Shown here one piece after another: positions 1-5,647 of a stretch of DNA of 6,086 nucleotides. The stretch spans positions 1 through 6,086 of the forward strand of contig JACADX010000434.1 of NCBI GenBank assembly GCA_013389125.1, given 5' to 3'. Position numbers and translations under genes: made by a program. The notes under the pieces were generated by a model, which searched no databases, was not told where the DNA came from, and saw only the letters and a list, made by a program, of their open reading frames with translations. The stretch comes from Parvularculaceae bacterium. Lineage in GTDB: Bacteria > Pseudomonadota > Alphaproteobacteria > Caulobacterales > Parvularculaceae. The first letter of the stretch is position 1. Each line of letters starts with the position of its first letter.

Positions 1-3
1 ACG

Positions 4-30
4 CTCGATCCCGGCTTTCGCCGGGATGAG
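4..30. repeat. REP-like palindrome / possible terminator hairpin
   Basis: Bases 8-15 (ATCCCGGC) and 20-27 (GCCGGGAT) form a perfect 8-bp stem around the loop TTTC. CTC at 4-6 and GAG at 28-30 can extend the stem past one bulged G. Palindromes of this ATCCCGGC...GCCGGGAT type are, as I recall, common dispersed intergenic repeats in Alphaproteobacteria. The hairpin could also end transcription of a gene lying to the left of the window. There is no clear T-run, so the terminator role is inference. The element may continue past the left edge. Confidence 0.55.
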
Positions 31-49
31 CAGGGAAAGCTTCGCCTTC

Positions 50-112
50 CCGCCGCCAATCCCCGAGGGCATGCGCTGAAGCGAATGTCCGCCCGACTTC
101 CCAACCATGGCG
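50..112 (+). repeat. Intergenic direct repeat, copy A
   Basis: This segment matches 232-294 at a constant offset of 182 bp. By hand count 53 of 63 positions are identical with no gaps, and the core 50-104 has 48 of 55. It contains the small hairpin CGC-TGAA-GCG (74-83) and a weak CCGCC/GGCGG pairing (89-93 with 109-113). It has no open frame that looks coding. It is probably a dispersed or locally duplicated non-coding element; I do not recognise the family. Confidence 0.75.
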
Positions 113-231
113 GGAAAAACCGACCGACCGGTCAAGGAATGATCAGCCGGCGGCGGGCGGCGTCCCTCTCCTTGGAAAGGTGAAGCGCCGCGAAGCGCCG
201 GGCGAGGATTGGTCGCAACAGGGCGATCGAA
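113..231. other. Non-coding spacer between the two repeat copies
   Basis: No gene is visible here. The spacer holds an 8-bp palindrome GACCGGTC (126-133) inside an ACCGACCGACCGGTC stretch. It also holds two copies of GAAGCGCCG (182-190 and 192-200) separated by one base. CTTGGAAAGG (171-180) is a perfect 10-base inverted match to 278-287, and GGATTGG (206-212) is inverted against 238-244. On the minus strand a TTGACC hexamer lies over the left part of the spacer, but no convincing -10 partner follows it. The stretch looks structured rather than coding. Confidence 0.5.
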
Positions 232-294
232 CCGCCGCCAATCCCCAAGGGCGTTCGCTGAAGCGACTGTCCGCCCCCCTTTCCAAGCGAGGCG
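232..294 (+). repeat. Intergenic direct repeat, copy B
   Basis: This is the second copy of the 50-112 element (53 of 63 positions identical, ungapped). The small hairpin is kept and lengthened to TCGC-TGAA-GCGA (255-266). The copy ends two bases before the terminator-like hairpin at 296-338. Most differences fall after position 276, so the first 45 bases form the best conserved core. Function is unknown. Confidence 0.75.
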
Positions 295-295
295 A

Positions 296-338
296 AAGCC
301 GGCGCCGCCTACGGAGCATCAACCGGCGGCGCGGGCTT
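296..338. terminator. Bidirectional terminator-like hairpin after the amidohydrolase operon
   Basis: Arms 296-309 (AAGCCGGCGCCGCC) and 325-338 (GGCGGCGCGGGCTT) pair over 14 positions with one mismatch around a 15-nt loop. The plus-strand side ends in TTTT (337-340) and the minus-strand side in TTT. The hairpin begins 3 bp beyond the stop codon of the leftward gene that ends at 342. That position fits intrinsic termination of the leftward operon. The short T-tails make termination efficiency uncertain. Confidence 0.65.
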
Positions 339-341
339 TTC

Positions 342-1679
342 CTAATTCGCGCCGCGATAGGCGTGCGGAAGATCGCCGCGCGACAGATCCTTGTAGCGGT
401 CGCGGAGCATCGTCTGGCGGTTCTTCAAGGACGTCACCTTCCCGTCGATCAAAACCGCGATCGGCCGCGTCGAGACTTCAAGCGGGTCGCCGTCCCAGAC
501 GACGATGTCGCCAGCCTTGCCGATCTCGATCGAGCCGAAGCGATCGGCGACGCCGTAGATGCGCGCCGGGTTGATCGTCAGCGCCGCGAGCGCCGCGCCG
601 TAAGGAAGCCCGTTCGCGACCGCGTTGCCGGCAAGCTGCGGCAGGAGCCACAAATTGTGGGTGCCGGACGGCGGGTCGTAGAACGCGATCGTCACGCCTG
701 CGGCCTGAAGCTTCGCCGCGTTCGCCTGCGTCGCCGCAAGGTCCTCAAACTGCGAGGGAAGATTGAGCCAGGAATTGAGGATGACGGGAATGTTCGCCGC
801 CGCAAGGTCGCGGGCGACGAGATGCGCCTCTGTTCCGCCGAGGACGATCGCGTTGACGCCGTACTGCGCCTTTAGTTTGATCAAGGCGCGGAGATCGGTC
901 GCGCTGTTGACGTAAACGACAAGCGGCTGGCGGCCTTGCGCGACGGGACCAAGCGCCCTCAAATCCGCGATCGAGAGCCCGCCTGCGCGCGGACGCATGA
1001 GGTAGGCGCCGGGATTGGCGGCGTAGGCGCGCGCTTCATCGAGCGCGTCGCGGAGCGCCGCCCAATTGCCGAGCCGCGTGCCGCCATTATAGCCGATGCC
1101 CGCCGAGCCCATGGCGACGGATTGCGCCGCCTGCGCGCGAACAATCGAGGTCGGCGCGCCCGAAAGATCGACGATCGCGCCCTGCCCGCCGAACATGTTG
1201 AGGCCGGGCTCGGGCGCTGCGACGGCGCGCGTCACGCCGCCGGCGCGGTTGATCGCGATGAGGGTCGAGGCCGGGTTGAACGCGTCGGCCGCATCAAGCG
1301 CCGCTGAAAACGCGAATTCGCCCTCGCCGTCGGTCGCGGAATCATTCGCCTCCTCGTCGAGGCTGAGCTCGACAAGGCCGATCTGCGACCACGGCGCGAA
1401 GAGCCCCGGCGTCACGATTCGCCCTTGCGCGTTGATGACGGTCGCGCCCGGCGGCGCCGCGAGGTCCTCTCCGATTGCGGCGATGACGCCGTCCCTGACG
1501 ATCACGTCAAGATTGTTGACGCCGCCGCCCGATTGCAGCGCGTCGCCGGCGATATTCGCCATCGTGTAAACGCGCGCATTCTGGATCGCGATCGTCTGCG
1601 CGCCGGCGCCGGAAAAAGCAGCGGCGAGCGCGGCGAGCGAGCCGGTGAGAAGTTTCCGCGATCTTTGTTTCGTCGTCAT
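342..1679 (-). CDS. Exported amidohydrolase-superfamily protein lacking metal ligands (probable pseudoenzyme)
   Basis: The protein has 445 residues. Residues 1-27 form a Sec signal peptide: a basic start (KQRSRK), a hydrophobic Leu/Ala core, and an AGA|Q cleavage site. The mature part follows the imidazolonepropionase-like amidohydrolase plan, with an N-terminal beta-sandwich (28-90), VTPGL (89-93), GGVT (147-150), NMFGG (161-165), and the C-terminal NPA...GSIEIGKAGDIVVWDGDP segment (370-399). A polar tail rich in Arg and Asp follows. The usual HxH at the end of strand 1 is replaced by W97-S-Q99. By alignment to the upstream neighbour, the later metal histidines become V257 and G281/G282, and only the aspartate (D335) remains. 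Hydrolase activity by the classical mechanism is therefore doubtful. The ATG overlaps the neighbour's stop codon as ATGA, which implies translational coupling, and GGAGCGGG lies just upstream. A partner or regulatory role for the active neighbour is inference. Confidence 0.88.
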   Translation of the reverse strand: MTTKQRSRKLLTGSLAALAAAFSGAGAQTIAIQNARVYTMANIAGDALQSGGGVNNLDVIVRDGVIAAIGEDLAAPPGATVINAQGRIVTPGLFAPWSQIGLVELSLDEEANDSATDGEGEFAFSAALDAADAFNPASTLIAINRAGGVTRAVAAPEPGLNMFGGQGAIVDLSGAPTSIVRAQAAQSVAMGSAGIGYNGGTRLGNWAALRDALDEARAYAANPGAYLMRPRAGGLSIADLRALGPVAQGRQPLVVYVNSATDLRALIKLKAQYGVNAIVLGGTEAHLVARDLAAANIPVILNSWLNLPSQFEDLAATQANAAKLQAAGVTIAFYDPPSGTHNLWLLPQLAGNAVANGLPYGAALAALTINPARIYGVADRFGSIEIGKAGDIVVWDGDPLEVSTRPIAVLIDGKVTSLKNRQTMLRDRYKDLSRGDLPHAYRGAN

Positions 1680-3217
1680 TGTCCCGCTCCGCCAGTGAAG
1701 CCTTCGCCCTGTTGTCCGATTTCAAAATCCGCGCGCGGCGAGCGCCGCTTGTCCTTCGCGTCGTAAAGCAGCGCGCCGTCGACATAAACGCGCTCGGCCT
1801 TGGCGTAGACGGAGAACGGATCGCCGCTCCAGAGGACGACGTCCGCCATCTTGCCCGCTTCAAGCGCGCCCGTCTTGTCGGCGATCCGCAGCGCCTTCGC
1901 CGGATTGGCGGTGATCCATTGGATCGCGCGCTCCGGCGCGATCTTGAGCCCCATCTTGTTTCCGTCGGCCATCGCTTTCGCGGCTTCCTGGTTCAGCCTT
2001 TGGATGCCGTACTCGTCGTCCGAATGGATGATCGCGCAGGAATTTTCCTGCGCGTCGACGAGCGCCGCGTTCTCGCGGATCGCGTCATAGGCCTCAAGCT
2101 TGAAGCCCCACCAGTCGGCCCAGACCGCCGCGCAAACGCCGTTCGCCGCGAGAAGATCGGCGACCTTGTAGGCTTCGACGGCGTGATGGAACGTCCGCAC
2201 CTTGTAGCCGAACTCCTTCGCCATATCGAGGACGAGCGCCATCTCGTCGCCGCGATAGCAGTGCATGTTGACGGTGACGTCGCCGGCGAGCGCGGCCGCC
2301 AGCGTTTCGAGTTTGAGATCGCGGGTCGGCGGCTCGGGCTCCTTGCCGTTCTCCTCGCCCTTTTTCACGGCCTTCTTCTTGTCGCCGTTTTTCTCTTCCC
2401 ATTCGGCGAGCTCGTCCCAGTATTTTTCCCATTTTCGCTTGTACTCGGCGGCCTCGATCCAGGCCGCGCGATAGCCGGCGAAATTCGCCATCCGCGTCGA
2501 CGGCCCGCCCTTTTCGCCGTAGACGCGCTTCGGGTTTTCGCCGCACGCCATCTTGAGCCCGTAGGGCGCGCCGGGGAATTTCATCCCCTGAACCGTCCGT
2601 GACGGGACGTTCTTCAGGATCGCCGACCGTCCGCCGAAAAGGTTCGCCGAACCGGGGAGCACCTGCAAGGTCGTGACGCCGCCAGCGAGCGCTCTCGTGA
2701 AGCCGGCGTCCTGCGGCCACACCGAATGCTCGGCCCAGACTTGCGAGGTGTTGGGCGCCGTCGCTTCATTGCCGTCGGATGTTGAGTCCGTCTGCGGCGA
2801 GGGATAGTCGCCAAGATGCGAGTGGACGTCGATGATTCCGGGCGTCACCCATTTTCCCTTCGCCTCGATAACCGCAGCGCCCGACGGGACCGCGACGTCG
2901 GCGCCGCCGACGCTCGCGATTTTTCCGTCGGCGATGACGAGCGTTCCATTGTCGATCCGCGCCCCGGTTCCGGTGAGGAGGGTTGCGCCCCTGATGACCG
3001 TCGTCCCGGAGGGATAAGGCGCATAGGTCGAGGGATAAGGATCGGACGCCCAGCGCCCGGGCGTCCAGGCCGGCTCCTTGGCGGCCGCATCATCGCCGGC
3101 CGCCGCGCCCTCGGCGTCCTTCTTGGCGGCGTCCGCGTCCTTGTCGCCCTTCCCGGCGCAGCCAAGGGCGGCCATGATGGCGGCGAGGCTCGCCGCCATG
3201 TGGAAAACTTTTCGCAT
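1676..3217 (-). CDS. Metal-dependent amidohydrolase, predicted lipoprotein
   Basis: The protein has 513 residues from the ATG at 3217 and belongs to the imidazolonepropionase-like amidohydrolases. The start region MRKVFHMAASL leads to A-L-G-C20, a slightly atypical lipobox, and then an Ala/Asp/Lys-rich tether to about residue 50. The residue after Cys20 is Ala, so outer-membrane sorting is possible. Ligand candidates are all present: H132 and H134 (VHSH), H319 (NMHCYRG), H344/H345 (TFHH), and D400 or D401 (HSDDE). NLFGG (192-196) and ACGENPKRVYG (224-234) look like family signatures. A Lys/Glu/Trp-rich insertion spans about 251-301. The C-terminus has NPAKALRIADKTG and KMADVVLWSGDP. Substrate is unknown; a cyclic amide, peptide or similar C-N bond is typical of the superfamily. 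It is the first gene of a leftward pair. A GTG at 3229 would add four residues, but it lies inside the likely ribosome-binding site. Confidence 0.9.
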   Translation of the reverse strand: MRKVFHMAASLAAIMAALGCAGKGDKDADAAKKDAEGAAAGDDAAAKEPAWTPGRWASDPYPSTYAPYPSGTTVIRGATLLTGTGARIDNGTLVIADGKIASVGGADVAVPSGAAVIEAKGKWVTPGIIDVHSHLGDYPSPQTDSTSDGNEATAPNTSQVWAEHSVWPQDAGFTRALAGGVTTLQVLPGSANLFGGRSAILKNVPSRTVQGMKFPGAPYGLKMACGENPKRVYGEKGGPSTRMANFAGYRAAWIEAAEYKRKWEKYWDELAEWEEKNGDKKKAVKKGEENGKEPEPPTRDLKLETLAAALAGDVTVNMHCYRGDEMALVLDMAKEFGYKVRTFHHAVEAYKVADLLAANGVCAAVWADWWGFKLEAYDAIRENAALVDAQENSCAIIHSDDEYGIQRLNQEAAKAMADGNKMGLKIAPERAIQWITANPAKALRIADKTGALEAGKMADVVLWSGDPFSVYAKAERVYVDGALLYDAKDKRRSPRADFEIGQQGEGFTGGAGQ

Positions 3218-3225
3218 GTCGCTTT

Positions 3226-3232
3226 TCACCCC
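3226..3232 (-). promoter_or_regulatory. Ribosome-binding site that favours the ATG at 3217
   Basis: Read on the minus strand this is GGGGTGA, matching six of seven bases of the extended Shine-Dalgarno GAGGTGA. It sits 8 nt before the ATG at 3217. The alternative GTG start at 3229 is embedded in this motif and has no Shine-Dalgarno-like sequence of its own upstream. The spacing is slightly long, so the choice is likely but not certain. Confidence 0.5.
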
Positions 3233-3328
3233 GGTTTGCGTGAAACTGGCGGCAACCTAAACGAAATCGCCACAGATGAAACACCGCCTTTGCGCCGGCT
3301 TGTCGGCGAGCCGAACGAAACTTGCGAC
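3233..3328. promoter_or_regulatory. Divergent intergenic region expected to hold both promoters
   Basis: This is the only non-coding gap between the leftward amidohydrolase pair and the rightward PhoD unit, so promoters for both are expected here. I find no strong -35/-10 pair. TTGCGT (3236-3241) with CTAAAC (3257-3262) is a weak plus-strand candidate. GAAACTGGCG (3242-3251) recurs as GAAACTTGCG (3317-3326). A small hairpin CGGCT/AGCCG (3296-3300 with 3309-3313) lies in the presumed phoD leader. No Pho-box-like CTGTCAT repeats are visible, so phosphate-starvation control is not supported. Confidence 0.4.
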
Positions 3329-3329
3329 G

Positions 3330-3336
3330 AGAGGAA
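3330..3336 (+). promoter_or_regulatory. Ribosome-binding site of the PhoD-family gene
   Basis: AGAGGAA lies 4 nt before the ATG at 3341, and its AGGA core ends 5 nt before the start. This supports 3341 as the true start. The same frame stays open upstream to about 2816, but that part is antisense to the amidohydrolase gene. Starting at 3341 also places the twin-arginine signal at the N-terminus. Confidence 0.7.
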
Positions 3337-3340
3337 GACC

Positions 3341-5068
3341 ATGACGAAAATCACGCGCCGCGCTGCGCTCGGCGCCGCGATCGCCGGAGCGGCGGCCGCC
3401 TGCGAGAAGACAGCGCCGCGCCGCACATTCGAGGTGGCGGCCGGCGATGCGGACGCCTTATTCGCGCATGGCGTTGCGAGCGGCGATCCTGCGGCCGACA
3501 GCGTCGTCTTATGGACGCGCGTCTCGCCTTCGGGCGTAAACGCTCTGCCGGTGCGCTGGGAGATTGCTCAGGATGCGGCGTTTTCGGATGTCGCCGCCAA
3601 GGGCGAAGCGACGGCGCGCCTTGAGAGCGACTTCACCGTCAAGGTCGTCGCCGGCGGCCTTTCTCCGGGGACGCGCTATTTCTACCGCTTCGGCGTCGGC
3701 GACGCGCGCTCGCCGGTCGGACGCACGCGGACGCTTCCTTCGGGCGCCGTCGCGGCTGCGAAATTCGCGGTCGTATCGTGCTCCAACTATCCGTTCGGCT
3801 ATTTCAACGTCTACGACCTCGTCGCGCGGCGGGACGATCTCGACGCGGTCATCCATCTCGGCGACTACATCTACGAATATGGCGTCGACGGATATGGCGG
3901 CGAGGCCGGCAAGGCGCTCGGACGCGACCACGCGCCCCCGCACGAGATCGTGACGCTCGCCGACTACCGGACGCGCCACGCCCAGTACAAGGCCGATCCC
4001 GCAAGCCGCGCTATGCACGCCGCCCATCCCCTGATCGCGATCTGGGACGATCACGAGACGGCGGACAATTCGTTCGCGGCGGGCGCGAACAATCATGATC
4101 CGATGACGGAGGGATCGTGGGAGGAAAGAAGGCGCAACGCCCTGCAGGCCTATTACGAATGGATGCCGATCCGCGAGCCGGAGGCGTCGAAGCCCCGCGA
4201 GGCGATCTTCCGCGCCTTCACCTTCGGCGATCTCTTGACCTTGACCGCGCTTGAGACGCGCCTCATGTCGCGCGCCGCCCCGATCGAATACAACGACGTC
4301 GTCCCCGGCCTCATCGCCGGCGGTCCTGAAGCGGTCGCGAAATTCCGCGACGAGACGCTTTGGGGAAAATCCCGCGAACTGCTCGGGCGCGCGCAGACGA
4401 AGTTCGTCTACGAGACATTGAAGGCGTCCGCGGCGCGCGGCGAGCCCTGGCGGCTCATCGCCAATCAGGTGATCATGGCGAAAGTGACGGCGCCCAATCT
4501 TGAACCGAGGCTCACGGAGGAAGACATCGTCGAGCTCGAGCGGCAATGGGATCAGGCCCGGTCCTTCGTGAAATTTTCAACGCTTGGCCTGCCGACCAAT
4601 CTCGACGCCTGGGACGGCTATCCGGCGGCGCGCGAACGCTTCTACCGCGCCGCACGGGAGGCCAAAGCCGACGGCCTCGTCGTCGTCACCGGCGACACGC
4701 ACACCTGGTGGGCGAACAATCTCGTCGCGAAGGACGGCGCGCCTATGGGCGTCGAACTCGGCGCGCATTCCGTCACGTCGCCCTCCCCCTATCGAAAAGA
4801 GTTTCTCGGCGGCAAGGGCGCCGAGTATGCGCTGCTGACGGGCCAGGTGAACGAGGACGTCCGCTACATCTCCGGCGAGGATCACGGTTATATCGCGCTC
4901 GACGTCGGGCGCGACGAAATCAGGGCCGCGTTCATGGCCGTCGATACGATCGAGGCGACGTCCTACACGGCCTTTGAAAAGGCGGCGTTCACGATCAGGA
5001 GGTCGGGCGGCGCGGCGCAGTTCGTCGACGTCGACGGCCTGTCGCTCGCCGAGCGGGCGGTGTTCTGA
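3341..5068 (+). CDS. phoD: PhoD-family alkaline phosphatase/phosphodiesterase, Tat lipoprotein
   Basis: The protein has 575 residues. A twin-arginine signal (T5-R6-R7-A-A-L) is followed by a hydrophobic Ala-rich stretch ending in the lipobox A-A-A-C21, so it should be exported folded by Tat and lipid-anchored. Residues 41-63 (FAHGVASGDP...LWTRVSP) begin the PhoD N-terminal Ig-like domain. The catalytic metallophosphatase domain follows from about residue 140. Ligands equivalent to those known in Bacillus subtilis PhoD (a Fe/Ca enzyme) are C147 (VVSCSNY), D175 and Y178 (HLGDYIYEY), N243 after WDDHE (235-239), D452 and H454 (VTGDTHTWW). All appear intact, so an active phosphomonoesterase or phosphodiesterase is expected, releasing phosphate from organic phosphate esters in the envelope. 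Length is usual for the family. It is probably the first gene of an operon with the two membrane proteins downstream; the next start lies 3 bp after its stop. The exact substrate cannot be read from the sequence. Confidence 0.94.
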   Translation: MTKITRRAALGAAIAGAAAACEKTAPRRTFEVAAGDADALFAHGVASGDPAADSVVLWTRVSPSGVNALPVRWEIAQDAAFSDVAAKGEATARLESDFTVKVVAGGLSPGTRYFYRFGVGDARSPVGRTRTLPSGAVAAAKFAVVSCSNYPFGYFNVYDLVARRDDLDAVIHLGDYIYEYGVDGYGGEAGKALGRDHAPPHEIVTLADYRTRHAQYKADPASRAMHAAHPLIAIWDDHETADNSFAAGANNHDPMTEGSWEERRRNALQAYYEWMPIREPEASKPREAIFRAFTFGDLLTLTALETRLMSRAAPIEYNDVVPGLIAGGPEAVAKFRDETLWGKSRELLGRAQTKFVYETLKASAARGEPWRLIANQVIMAKVTAPNLEPRLTEEDIVELERQWDQARSFVKFSTLGLPTNLDAWDGYPAARERFYRAAREAKADGLVVVTGDTHTWWANNLVAKDGAPMGVELGAHSVTSPSPYRKEFLGGKGAEYALLTGQVNEDVRYISGEDHGYIALDVGRDEIRAAFMAVDTIEATSYTAFEKAAFTIRRSGGAAQFVDVDGLSLAERAVF

Positions 5069-5071
5069 TCG

Positions 5072-5647
5072 ATGGAGCGCCGGCTGAAATTGCTGATCCG
5101 CGGCGCCAATCCGATCCGGCTCTTCGCCGCGGCGGCGCTGCTCGGCGCTTACGGTTTCTGGCTCTTCACGGCGCAAAGCCCGTGGACGCGGGCGCAAGGC
5201 GCCGCCGGGCCCGCAATGCCGGAACTCATCGCCGGCTTTCCGGGCGACGCGATCATCGCGACGCTCGAACGCCTCGGGGATCGGCGCGACGATTATCTCT
5301 GGGCGCAAGCCTTCGATCTCGCCCTTGCGGCGCTCATCATCATCGTCGCCGTATCGGCGATCGGCCTCGCGCTCAGGTCGCTGCGGTCCTTGCGGCTCGC
5401 GCATGGGGATCTTCGCTACGCGCTTCTCGCGCCGGTGTTTTACGGCGTCCTTGAACTCGGCGAGAACGCGCTGCTTGCAGGTTTTGCATCAGGCGCGTTG
5501 GCGCCCGGACCGGCGTTCATTTTCGTCCAGCAGTCGCTGACGACGCTGAAACTCGCGGCGCTGCTTCTTACCGGCGTCGTCAGCCTCGCCGCTTGCGCGG
5601 TCTGGGCGATCGCCGCCTTCGCTTCGCTGCAACGGAGGGTCTTGTGA
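5072..5647 (+). CDS. Multi-pass membrane protein of unknown function, paralogue of the next gene
   Basis: The protein has 191 residues and I do not recognise the family. It starts with a basic segment (MERRLKLLIRG) and has about four hydrophobic segments near 16-34, 81-101, 116-134 and 157-183. The loop after the first segment carries SPWTRA (36-41) and GFP (55-57). DYLWAQAFD (74-82) precedes the second segment. The third holds acidic and polar residues in E128-L-G-E131-N132. All of these motifs recur at the same or nearly the same positions in the next gene, so the two are tandem duplicates. Charged residues inside a membrane segment suggest a functional site or subunit contact, which is inference. 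The start is 3 bp after the phoD stop with only a weak GGGCGG upstream, so translation may be coupled to phoD. The end overlaps the next start by 4 bp. Confidence 0.85.
   Translation: MERRLKLLIRGANPIRLFAAAALLGAYGFWLFTAQSPWTRAQGAAGPAMPELIAGFPGDAIIATLERLGDRRDDYLWAQAFDLALAALIIIVAVSAIGLALRSLRSLRLAHGDLRYALLAPVFYGVLELGENALLAGFASGALAPGPAFIFVQQSLTTLKLAALLLTGVVSLAACAVWAIAAFASLQRRVL
5634..5639 (+). promoter_or_regulatory. Strong ribosome-binding site supporting a GTG start
   Basis: GGAGGG ends 4 nt before GTG at 5644. That GTG overlaps the preceding stop codon as GTGA. This near-ideal Shine-Dalgarno decides the start of the last gene. The first in-frame ATG lies about 33 codons later and would remove the first membrane segment and leave SPWTRA close to the N-terminus. 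Confidence 0.8.

Noticed and set aside
50..294. CRISPR array or insertion-sequence ends
   Set aside because: There are only two diverged copies, with no regular spacers, no terminal inverted repeats bounding a transposase and no cas genes.
180..875. 231-codon plus-strand open frame starting in the left intergenic region
   Set aside because: It starts in the repeat region, runs antisense into the amidohydrolase homologue and is Arg-rich. The AAAGG before its GTG is also part of an inverted repeat.
342..1679. Frameshifted or decaying amidohydrolase pseudogene
   Set aside because: The frame is open from signal peptide to C-terminal segment and conserved scaffold motifs remain. Only metal ligands are replaced, which fits a retained pseudoenzyme better than decay.
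1679..2602. 307-codon plus-strand open frame antisense to the amidohydrolase
   Set aside because: The opposite strand carries a complete amidohydrolase with metal motifs, and this frame has no domain signature.
3227..3229. GTG start for the upstream amidohydrolase
   Set aside because: It sits inside the GGGGTGA motif that serves the ATG at 3217 and would add only four residues before a normal signal peptide. It remains a minor alternative.
2816..3340. N-terminal extension of the PhoD reading frame
   Set aside because: The extension is antisense to the amidohydrolase start. The ATG at 3341 has a ribosome-binding site and gives a proper Tat lipoprotein signal.
3218..3340. Pho box expected upstream of a phosphatase gene
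   Set aside because: I looked for CTGTCAT-type direct repeats on both strands and found none.
3509..4546. 345-codon open frame antisense to the PhoD gene
   Set aside because: It lies wholly opposite a gene with clear family motifs, is very rich in Arg/Asp/Val as expected of a shadow frame in GC-rich DNA, and shows no recognisable domain.
4577..5404. 275-codon minus-strand open frame across the PhoD/membrane-protein junction
   Set aside because: Its Arg-rich low-complexity composition and its overlap with two supported genes mark it as a shadow frame.
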